From: Deltaproteobacteria bacterium
Lineage (GTDB): Bacteria; Desulfobacterota_D; UBA1144; Nemesobacterales; UBA2774
Length of the DNA stretch: 64,000 nt
Assembly (NCBI GenBank): GCA_040223695.1
Contig: JAVKFU010000017.1
Coordinates: forward strand, 1-64,000
Reading direction: 5' to 3'
Under the pieces are notes generated by a model, which did not search any database, was not told the origin of the DNA, and saw nothing but the letters and a program-made list of their open reading frames with translations. Positions 18,403 through 26,449 of this stretch are shown in pieces. Position 1 is the first letter of the stretch. Every line of letters starts with the position of its first letter. Both the position numbers and the translations under genes were made by a program.

Positions 18403-18524
18403 CTCTTCAGGGTCGAATCTCCTTTTCCCGACCCCGCGTTCCTCAGGCCCCCTGGTTACTGAAGATGAAGTAGTTATTGCTAATTACCTCCCGTATAAGT
18501 CAATCGGCATTGCGGCACGTTATT

Positions 18525-19538
18525 TTAGTAACCGAAACTCTTTGTAATAATAGCCGCCACGTCGTATCTGAAATAAAGCGAAGACATCGCATACCCCATT
18601 CCCACTGCAACAAACGGTATTACAAACCAGAAGAAAGCTATACGAACCACGTGCCTGTTCCGCGCTGTCACCGTGAAACCCTGCTGCGCGATAGAAAAAC
18701 CTATTATACCTGATGTCACTATCTCGGCTAAAGAGACAGGCACTCCGAAGAAAGAAGCTACCAGAATCAATACGGCGGCTATGAATTCAACCGATATTGC
18801 CCTCAATATACAGATTTCGGTTATTTCCTTGCCTACGCTCTCCAGTACCCTGCCCCCGAGCAGCAGCGCGCCGGCCCCCATCGCAACGCCCGCCATAACT
18901 GCACCGATACCCGGAGACATGAGACCAAGCCCGACCAGAGGTCCCACAGCATTCGCCGAATTGTTAGCCCCGGCGGAAAAGGCTATAAAAATACCGGATA
19001 CGGTAATTAAAACAGACAATATCGTATTAATCCGCCCTTCGGAGAAATGATCGGTTAAAAAACTCAGTGTCCTGATGTATAAAAATCTCGCTATCATGTA
19101 ATTTAATACGAGAGCCACAAGCGGGGTCAACACCCACCAAATGACAATCTCGAAGAACTTCTCAGCGTTCAAGGACCTTGAATAAAGACCTACGCCTACT
19201 ATAGCGCATACAATCGCGTGAGTCGTTGCCACCGGAACGCGGGCAATATTCGCCCAGGACACGAAAAAAGTCGCAATTATGAAAATTATTAATACGAGAC
19301 CTATATGGGAAGAAAGTATCTCGCCCGGCACGAGTCCATTGCCAAGCGTCTTTACAACCGGAGCGCCTGCCAGCACAGCCCCCAGCAACGCAAATATAGC
19401 TATGATTACGGTCGCTTCCCTCTTGGTCCTTACCCCCGCCCCATAGGCGGTGGCCATCGACGCGGCTGAATTGTTTGCGCCGATGTTCAGAGCGAGAAAA
19501 GCCGATAGTACAATAGATAACGGAAGAATTAAATCCAA
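18525..19538 (-). CDS. PiT-family anion permease, probably sulfate uptake (CysP-like)
   Basis: A 337-residue integral membrane protein with about ten transmembrane helices and the duplicated family signature, GANNSAASMATAYGAG near the N-terminus and GANNSANAVGPLVGLG in the second half. PiT proteins move phosphate with a cation, but the family includes the Bacillus sulfate permease CysP. The cysH gene lies 122 bp downstream on the same strand, and there are no phosphate genes nearby, so sulfate is the likelier substrate. The start is TTG with AGGAGA 8 bases upstream. The family is certain; the substrate is inferred. Confidence 0.85.
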   Translation of the reverse strand: MDLILPLSIVLSAFLALNIGANNSAASMATAYGAGVRTKREATVIIAIFALLGAVLAGAPVVKTLGNGLVPGEILSSHIGLVLIIFIIATFFVSWANIARVPVATTHAIVCAIVGVGLYSRSLNAEKFFEIVIWWVLTPLVALVLNYMIARFLYIRTLSFLTDHFSEGRINTILSVLITVSGIFIAFSAGANNSANAVGPLVGLGLMSPGIGAVMAGVAMGAGALLLGGRVLESVGKEITEICILRAISVEFIAAVLILVASFFGVPVSLAEIVTSGIIGFSIAQQGFTVTARNRHVVRIAFFWFVIPFVAVGMGYAMSSLYFRYDVAAIITKSFGY

Positions 19539-19724
19539 AAATTATCTCCTGAAAAATATGGATATAACGGTTTTGATTATAAAAGTAGTGGCTATGATGC
19601 AATTAAAATGCCAGGATACTATTTACAGGGTTTTAAGCACTTTAATCGGGTTTTTTGGCTACCTGTTGATTATTATATAATCAACCCGTATATTTTTGTT
19701 ACAGCATTCGGAGATAATATACGT

Positions 19725-21131
19725 ATGAAAGGAAAAGTTGCAATACTTACAAAAGATTCCGACTTAATCGAGGAGGTCGGCAATGTACTCGGCAGAAAAG
19801 AGATTCTAGTCTGCGCCGAGCCGGACGAAGTAGTCGAAGTAAAAGATATAGACGTGTTACTGCTTGACATAGACAGCTCCGGTATAAGCAATCTCGGCAA
19901 GTTAAGAGATAAATGTTTCGTGATAGTTATCACCTCCGAAAAAGGGACGAGGTATTTGATAGAATCAATGACTTTCGGCGCGTTCGACTGCGTCTTCAGG
20001 CCGCTTGAGAGCTCGAACCTCGCCGAATCGGTAAACCGGGCTCTCGGAATAAAGTCCGAAATCAGCGGGCACCTTATAAATTTCCCCGGAGAATCCGTGG
20101 GAAGCAGCGTCACCTGCGCAATCGTCGGAGACTCGCCTATGCTTCAGGAGGTATGCAAGCTCATCGGACAGGTGGGACGTGTCGATGTCCCCGTCCTGAT
20201 CACAGGCGAGAGCGGCACCGGCAAGGAGCTTGTAGCTGAATCTGTATGGAAGGTCAGCACCAGATGGGAGAGACCTTTCGTGGTGCTCAACTGCGCGGCA
20301 ATCCCGGAGAATCTTCTCGAAGCCGAGCTGTTTGGGTACGAAAAGGGCGCGTTTACGGGCGCCGTTTCGTCTCGGACGGGGAAATTCGAGGAAGCGGACG
20401 GGGGTATTATCTTCCTCGACGAAATCGGGGATATGTCGCTGCCGCTTCAGGCAAAGGTCCTCAGGGTGCTGCAAAGCGGCACATTTCACAGGTTAGGCTC
20501 TAACAAGGAGATATCCGTCGATGTCCGAATAATCACCGCTACGAACATGGACCTCGACAGGATGGTTCAGGAGGGGAAATTCAGGGAGGACCTTTTTTTC
20601 CGTATCAACGTCGTGAGGATTCATCTCCCGGCGCTTAAGGAGAGAAAAGAGGACGTTCCGCTCCTGTCCGAGTGCTTTACGCGCAGGCACAGCAGTCAGA
20701 TCGGGAAAGGGATAAGAGGGGTCACGAGCAAGTTTCAAAACAGGCTCATAGAGTACGATTGGCCCGGAAATGTAAGAGAGCTTGAAAACGTTATTAGAAA
20801 AGCGATTGCGTTCACAAAAACCCCTTATTTAACCTCCTACGATCTGGAATTGGGAAACAAGCGGCGCTCGAGTGGGGAAGAGGAAAACACATCCCTCGAG
20901 CAAGCGCTCAGAAGCTCCGTTAGAGATCTTCTTAACTCGAGCGAAGATGAGAATATATACGGCAGAATAGTCAGAGAGGCTGAAATTATTCTGTTGCAGG
21001 AGGCCCTCGATGCAAGCGGCTGGAATCGCTCGCAGGCGGCTAGAACGCTGGGTATCAACAGGCTGACATTGAGAAGGAAGCTCGAAGAATACGGCCTCGG
21101 CATAAAAGATCCGAATAATCAGGCGAAATAG
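19725..21131 (+). CDS. Sigma-54 response regulator with degenerate receiver
   Basis: A 468-residue NtrC-family activator. The receiver-like domain (1 to about 115) keeps the phosphoacceptor-like Asp (LLLDIDSSG) and a Thr/Ser (VITSEKG), but the paired acidic residues after strand 1 are replaced (ILTKDSDL) and the conserved Lys is Arg (FRPLESS). The AAA+ domain is intact, with GESGTGKE, EKGAFTGA, GIIFLDEIGD and WPGNVRELEN. A C-terminal Fis-type helix-turn-helix (NRSQAARTLGINRLTLRRKL) follows. ATG 19725 fits the domain start; the open frame before it is unlike protein. No sensor kinase is adjacent. It is divergent from the permease/cysH pair, which it might control. Confidence 0.9.
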   Translation: MKGKVAILTKDSDLIEEVGNVLGRKEILVCAEPDEVVEVKDIDVLLLDIDSSGISNLGKLRDKCFVIVITSEKGTRYLIESMTFGAFDCVFRPLESSNLAESVNRALGIKSEISGHLINFPGESVGSSVTCAIVGDSPMLQEVCKLIGQVGRVDVPVLITGESGTGKELVAESVWKVSTRWERPFVVLNCAAIPENLLEAELFGYEKGAFTGAVSSRTGKFEEADGGIIFLDEIGDMSLPLQAKVLRVLQSGTFHRLGSNKEISVDVRIITATNMDLDRMVQEGKFREDLFFRINVVRIHLPALKERKEDVPLLSECFTRRHSSQIGKGIRGVTSKFQNRLIEYDWPGNVRELENVIRKAIAFTKTPYLTSYDLELGNKRRSSGEEENTSLEQALRSSVRDLLNSSEDENIYGRIVREAEIILLQEALDASGWNRSQAARTLGINRLTLRRKLEEYGLGIKDPNNQAK

Positions 21132-21148
21132 GTTGATCTACTCAGAGC

Positions 21149-21694
21149 CTATAGAAGCTCCGATATTTTGAAAATGGAGTAAAAATCGATTCCCATATCC
21201 GAAAACTTTCTGTCCGCTCCTTCCTCTCTGTCAACTATTACCATAACCTTTGAAACCTCTGCCCCCATTTCCCTCACGGCGTCTATGGCCTTAAGCACGG
21301 ACCCCCCTGTAGTAACCACGTCCTCGACTATAGCCGCTTTGTCTCCGGATTTCAGATTCCCCTCTATGAGCTTGCCCGTTCCGTGACTCTTCTCCCGCTT
21401 GCGAACGAGAAACCCTCTCAGGGGATAATCATTAAGGTGGCTGGCACAGAGTAAAGACCCGACAATCGGGTCCGCCCCCATAGTGGGGCCTCCAACCGCG
21501 TTTATCCCGGAATACTTTTTAATCTCTCCGAGCAAAATTTCCCCGATCAGATATACGCCTTCGGGATGGAGCGTTGTAAGCCTCGCATCTATGTAGTAAT
21601 CGCTCTCTTTTCCCGACGCGAGCGTGAATTTTCCCCGAAGAATCGAGTTCTGTCTCAGGATTGTATTTAATCTTTCCCTAGCGTCCCCTGTCAT
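21149..21694 (-). CDS. pyrE: Orotate phosphoribosyltransferase
   Basis: PyrE joins orotate to PRPP to form OMP in pyrimidine biosynthesis. The 181-residue protein has GKFTLASGKESDYYID at the start, the GPTMGADPI loop, the catalytic RKREKSHGTG loop and the PRPP-binding IVEDVVTTGGS. I chose the ATG at 21694; the frame is open for 28 more codons upstream, but these are unlike the family and include repeat-like sequence. No good Shine-Dalgarno precedes the chosen start. It is convergent with the sigma-54 regulator, 17 bp apart. Confidence 0.93.
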   Translation of the reverse strand: MTGDARERLNTILRQNSILRGKFTLASGKESDYYIDARLTTLHPEGVYLIGEILLGEIKKYSGINAVGGPTMGADPIVGSLLCASHLNDYPLRGFLVRKREKSHGTGKLIEGNLKSGDKAAIVEDVVTTGGSVLKAIDAVREMGAEVSKVMVIVDREEGADRKFSDMGIDFYSIFKISELL

Positions 21695-21817
21695 TGCGAG
21701 AGAATCTAACCTCACCCGCGTGCGGTTGTCAATCCGAAAACGCAAGAGAAGAGGGGATTGCAGGAAGCGGCCTGTCATTGATATAAAAGACAGGAAGTGA
21801 GCGGCGACAGTTTTAGA

Positions 21818-24304
21818 TCAGGTACGAAAACCCTTTACGTTCCAGATGTCAGCGGCATATTCCGAGATAGTCCTGTCACTCGAGAACTTGCCTATACGGG
21901 CGACGTTTAATATGGCCTTTCTGGCCCACTCATCAGTATTTTTATACTCGCTGCCGACCGTTTCCTGAGTCCTGACGTAGGACTCGAAATCCGCTATATG
22001 GAAATACGTATCGCCGTTTAAAATTAAGGCCTCGTAAATCCACTTGAACAACCCCGGCTCATCCTTGCAAAAAACATCCGATTCGAAAGAATCTATTACA
22101 CGCCTTACAATAGTACTCGTGTCATATATTTCCTTTGGATTATAGCTGTGGGATTTTTTCATCTCCATTATTTCTTCCGCCCGGAGTCCGAAAATGAATA
22201 TGTTCTCTTCCCCGACTTCCTCTCTTATTTCAATATTCGCTCCATCCATCGTGCCGATCGTGAGGGCGCCGTTAAGCGCGAGCTTCATGTTGCCGGTACC
22301 GGAGGCCTCTTTCCCCGCCGTCGAGATCTGTTCGCTCAGATCGGCTGCGGGAATTATTCTTTCCGCAAGCGTGACTTTATAATCCGGTATAAAGACCACC
22401 TTGAGCTGATCGCCGACCCTCGGGTCGTGATTTACGACATTGGCGATATTATTTATGAGCTTGATAATCTGCTTCGCGGCCCAGTATCCGGGAGCGGCTT
22501 TCCCGGCGAATATGTACGTTCTCGGTACCTCCAGCTCTACTCGGTCTTCGACTATACTCAGGTATTGATGAATAATATGCATTATATTGAGCAATTGACG
22601 TTTGTACTCGTGAATACGCTTTATCTGGACATCGAACAGGCTTTCGGGGTCCACCACGATGCGATTCGTCTTGTGAATCAGCTCCGCAAGCTCTTCCTTG
22701 TTTTCCCTTTTGACCTTTATGAACTCATGCTGAAAATGCTTGTCTTCCGAGTAAGGCTCGAGTAATTTGAGCTTGTAGAGATCAGTAACCCATTCCCCGC
22801 CGACTGTACCGTTTATTAATTCCGTGAGTCCCTTGTTGCAGTCAAGCAGCCACCTTCTCTGTGTAATGCCGTTGGTTTTATTGTTGAATTTCCCGGGCCA
22901 GAGCTCGTAAAAGTCCGGGACCAGGGTCTTCTTTATAAGCTCTGAATGAAGCTCGGCTACGCCGTTTACGGAATGACTTCCCACTATCGACAGATGAGCC
23001 ATGCGGATATGTTTTGGATGCCCCTCCTCCACGAGCGACATTCTTCTAACGCGGTCGGAGTCCCCGGTCCATTTCGACTTGATCTTTTTAAGGAACCTGT
23101 CGTTTATGTCGTATATTATCTCCAGGTGTCGGGGTATGACGCGTTCGAGCAATGATACAGGCCATTTCTCCATCGCTTCCGGAAGTAGTGTATGGTTAGT
23201 AAAACCGAAAGTGGATTCGGTGATTTTCCAGGCCCGGTTCCAGGCAAATCCGTTTTCATCCACGAGTATCCTCATAAGCTCTGCTATTGCCAGCGCGGGG
23301 TGAGTATCATTTAGCTGTATGGCCACTTTGGAAGCGAAATTCCCCAGACCGCCGTGCTTTCGCACAAAGCGTCTTACAATATCCCTCAGCGCGCACGATA
23401 CAAGAAAATACTCCTGAATGACCCTCAACTCCTTGCCCTGCTCGACAGTATCCGAAGGATAAAGCACCTTGGATATTGTTTCCGAGGTCATCTTCTTCTC
23501 CACCGCCTTCATGTAATCTCCGCTGTTAAATATCCTCATATCGAACTCATTCGATGACCTGGCCGAATAAAGCCTTAAAAAATTCACAGTCCTTGTGCCG
23601 TAACCTACAATCGGCATATCGTACGGAACTCCGTAAAGGAATTTCCAATCCCTCCAGAACGGTCTGTAATTCCCGTCCACGTCCTTCTCGATCTTAACCT
23701 GGCCGTAAATAGGAACGACGCAAATATCATCAGTCCTCTCAATGAGCCAGGGCGATTCTTCCCCGAGCCAATGGTCGGGCTGCTCAACCTGATAGCCGTT
23801 TACGATATTTTGTTTGAATATTCCGAAATCATAATTTATGCCGTAGCCGAATCCCGGAATGCCGAGCGTCGCTATTGAATCCAGAAAGCACGCCGCAAGC
23901 CTGCCGAGGCCTCCGTTCCCGAGCGCCGGGTCCGATTCCGCCTCGACTATTTCCGTAAAATCGACGCCTATCGATTGAAGCGCCCTCAGGCAGAGATCGT
24001 AGATCCCCAGGTTAAGGAGATTATTTGTAAGAGACCGTCCGATAAGATATTCCAGGGAAAGATAAAAAACCTTCTTCGGGTCCTTTTTATCGTAAAATTC
24101 CTCTGTCTCGAACATTCTGTCTATTATCAGCTCTCGTATGGCAAGAGAGATGGAGTAAAAAAAGTCGTGACCTGAGGCCTCGGAAACCTTTTTGCCCATC
24201 GAGTATCTGAGGTGATAGAGAATCCTGCCTGCGAAGGCCTGAGGATCGTCCGATTTTTTTAACGAAGAATTTAGATCAACCACTATATGAGGTTCCTTCC
24301 ACAA
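21818..24304 (-). CDS. glgP: Glycogen/alpha-glucan phosphorylase
   Basis: It releases glucose 1-phosphate from the non-reducing ends of glycogen using inorganic phosphate and pyridoxal phosphate. The 828-residue, full-length GT35 protein has the N-terminal YFSLEYLIGRSL-like region (KVFYLSLEYLIGRSLTNN), ESDPALGNGGLGRLAACF, and the PLP-lysine segment EASGTGNMKLALNG with the following GTMDGANIEI. It is divergent from glgB, with about 180 bp between the start codons, so breakdown and synthesis arms are transcribed apart. Confidence 0.97.
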   Translation of the reverse strand: MWKEPHIVVDLNSSLKKSDDPQAFAGRILYHLRYSMGKKVSEASGHDFFYSISLAIRELIIDRMFETEEFYDKKDPKKVFYLSLEYLIGRSLTNNLLNLGIYDLCLRALQSIGVDFTEIVEAESDPALGNGGLGRLAACFLDSIATLGIPGFGYGINYDFGIFKQNIVNGYQVEQPDHWLGEESPWLIERTDDICVVPIYGQVKIEKDVDGNYRPFWRDWKFLYGVPYDMPIVGYGTRTVNFLRLYSARSSNEFDMRIFNSGDYMKAVEKKMTSETISKVLYPSDTVEQGKELRVIQEYFLVSCALRDIVRRFVRKHGGLGNFASKVAIQLNDTHPALAIAELMRILVDENGFAWNRAWKITESTFGFTNHTLLPEAMEKWPVSLLERVIPRHLEIIYDINDRFLKKIKSKWTGDSDRVRRMSLVEEGHPKHIRMAHLSIVGSHSVNGVAELHSELIKKTLVPDFYELWPGKFNNKTNGITQRRWLLDCNKGLTELINGTVGGEWVTDLYKLKLLEPYSEDKHFQHEFIKVKRENKEELAELIHKTNRIVVDPESLFDVQIKRIHEYKRQLLNIMHIIHQYLSIVEDRVELEVPRTYIFAGKAAPGYWAAKQIIKLINNIANVVNHDPRVGDQLKVVFIPDYKVTLAERIIPAADLSEQISTAGKEASGTGNMKLALNGALTIGTMDGANIEIREEVGEENIFIFGLRAEEIMEMKKSHSYNPKEIYDTSTIVRRVIDSFESDVFCKDEPGLFKWIYEALILNGDTYFHIADFESYVRTQETVGSEYKNTDEWARKAILNVARIGKFSSDRTISEYAADIWNVKGFRT

Positions 24305-24482
24305 TAACCGGGCGCGCAGATCCCGAATGAAAACTATCCGTAATGCTTCGATATTCTTTAAGCATGAACATTATAATTATACTCGAACCGGACTGCTCGG
24401 ATAAATATTGCCTGTAATCTTTTTATTCCAAGAGTGTATAATAAAAATCGGAACAGTGACAGACAAATTTCTTAAGAATCCT

Positions 24483-26399
24483 ATGACGAAAAATGAGACA
24501 ATGAATGAGAGCTCGAAAACCATAAGCGATTACGACATTTATCTTTTTAAACAGGGCGCTCATGCGAAAATGTATAAAAAACTCGGGTCACATGTCACGG
24601 AGAAAGATGGGGAAAAGGGAGTCCGTTTTGCCGTATGGGCCCCAAACGCCGAGTTTGTATCGGTGATAGGAGATTTCAACGGCTGGAACGACGGAGCCAA
24701 CCCGTTAACTCCGAGAGCGGACGAGTCCGGCATATGGGAAACTTTCCTCCCGGAAATAGGGAAAGGCACCGTCTACAAATATCACATAGCCTCACGATAC
24801 AAGGGATACCGGGCTAACAAAAGCGACCCTTACGCGTTCAGGGCGGAAACCCCTCCTAAAACGGCATCCATAGTCTGGGAGCAGGATTACAGGTGGAATG
24901 ACGGCTCATGGATGGAAAAAAGGCGCGAATTCAACTCGCTCGACTCCCCGATTTCCGTATATGAAGTGCATATCGGCTCATGGATGAGGGTGCCGGGGGA
25001 AAACAACAGACCGCTAAAATACACGGAATTGGCAGAGAAGCTCGCCGCGTATGTGAAGGACACGGGTTTTACGCATGTAGAGTTTCTTCCCGTTATGGAG
25101 CATCCGTTTTACGGCTCATGGGGGTATCAGACAACGGGATATTTCTGCCCCACCGGGCGTTACGGGAGCCCGGAGGAGTTCATGTATCTTATCGACACCC
25201 TCCATCAATACGACATCGGCGTTATACTCGACTGGGTGCCTTCCCATTTCCCGACCGATGAGCACGGACCGGGGTTTTTCGACGGCACTCACCTCTACGA
25301 GCACGCGGACCCGAAAAAGGGTTTTCATCCCGACTGGAGCTCTTTTATATTTAATTACTCCAGAAACGAGGTCAGGTCATTTCTTAAAAGCAGCGCAATG
25401 TTCTGGTTCGATAAATATCACATAGACGGCATCAGGGTGGACGCGGTCGCATCCATGCTTTACCTCGATTACAGCAGGAAAAACGGGGAATGGATACCGA
25501 ACGAATATGGAGGAAACGAGAATATCGAAGCGATAAGCTTCATAAAGGAAATGAACCAGTCCATATATTCCGGTTATCCAGATGTTCAGACAACGGCGGA
25601 AGAATCCACCGCGTGGCCGATGGTTTCGAGACCCACTTACGTGGGAGGCCTGGGCTTCGGAATGAAATGGAACATGGGGTGGATGCACGATACGCTTGAG
25701 TATTTCTCTCAAGAGCCCGTGCACCGGAAATACGACCACAACAAGCTCACATTCAGCATTATTTACGCCTTCACCGAGAACTTTATGCTTCCGTTTTCCC
25801 ACGACGAAGTGGTTCACGGAAAGGGCTCCCTTCTGAACAAAATGCCGGGCGACGTATGGCAGAAGTTCGCAAACCTTAGGGCGCTCCTCGGATATATGTT
25901 CGGGCACCCGGGCAAGAAGCTGCTCTTCATGGGAGGGGAAATCGGCCAGTGGAACGAGTGGAATCATGAGAACAGTATCGATTGGCACCTTCTCGACAAT
26001 TCACTGAACCGCGGAGTGAGAAACTGGGTCGCCGATCTGAATAAATTTTACAAAAACGAACGCGCCCTCTATGAAATCGATTTTTCTTACGAAGGTTTTG
26101 AGTGGGTCGACTTCAAGGATTATGAGCAGAGCGTAATAATTTTCCTACGGAAAGACAGGAAGCAAAAAGAACCTGTGCTCGTAGTATGCAATCTTACCCC
26201 TGTGCCGAGGATGAACTATAGAATCAGGGTGCCGCTCGGCGGACATTGGGGCGAGTGTTTGAACAGTGATGCGGAAATTTACGGCGGAAGCGGCGTCGGA
26301 AATTACGGCGGCGCGAGGTCTAAGAAAGACGGAAACTTTGAAGCTATCGACCTTAATCTCCCTCCGTTAGGAGTGCTTTTCTTAAAATTCGAGGGGTAA
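24483..26399 (+). CDS. glgB: 1,4-alpha-glucan branching enzyme
   Basis: It moves glucan segments to make alpha-1,6 branches in glycogen. The 638-residue protein has an N-terminal CBM48 carbohydrate-binding domain (about 30-130, VRFAVWAPNAEFVSVIGDFNGWN) and a GH13 barrel. The barrel motifs are intact: ILDWVPSHF, GIRVDAVASMLY with the nucleophile Asp, TTAEEST with the acid Glu, and PFSHDEVVHGKG. The frame is open 25 codons upstream, but ATG 24483 gives the normal length. No strong Shine-Dalgarno is visible. It leads the plus-strand run glgB-glgX-malQ-glgA. Confidence 0.97.
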   Translation: MTKNETMNESSKTISDYDIYLFKQGAHAKMYKKLGSHVTEKDGEKGVRFAVWAPNAEFVSVIGDFNGWNDGANPLTPRADESGIWETFLPEIGKGTVYKYHIASRYKGYRANKSDPYAFRAETPPKTASIVWEQDYRWNDGSWMEKRREFNSLDSPISVYEVHIGSWMRVPGENNRPLKYTELAEKLAAYVKDTGFTHVEFLPVMEHPFYGSWGYQTTGYFCPTGRYGSPEEFMYLIDTLHQYDIGVILDWVPSHFPTDEHGPGFFDGTHLYEHADPKKGFHPDWSSFIFNYSRNEVRSFLKSSAMFWFDKYHIDGIRVDAVASMLYLDYSRKNGEWIPNEYGGNENIEAISFIKEMNQSIYSGYPDVQTTAEESTAWPMVSRPTYVGGLGFGMKWNMGWMHDTLEYFSQEPVHRKYDHNKLTFSIIYAFTENFMLPFSHDEVVHGKGSLLNKMPGDVWQKFANLRALLGYMFGHPGKKLLFMGGEIGQWNEWNHENSIDWHLLDNSLNRGVRNWVADLNKFYKNERALYEIDFSYEGFEWVDFKDYEQSVIIFLRKDRKQKEPVLVVCNLTPVPRMNYRIRVPLGGHWGECLNSDAEIYGGSGVGNYGGARSKKDGNFEAIDLNLPPLGVLFLKFEG

Positions 26400-26449
26400 A
26401 ATATAATTAATTTTCATTCTGAACAGGGATTTTTCGTTAAATTAGCATC

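Noticed and set aside
22148-22765. 205-residue frame antisense to glgP
   Set aside because: Shadow frame within an intact glycogen phosphorylase gene.
25377-25988. 203-residue frame antisense to glgB
   Set aside because: Shadow of a strongly conserved coding sequence; no ribosome binding site or recognisable domain.
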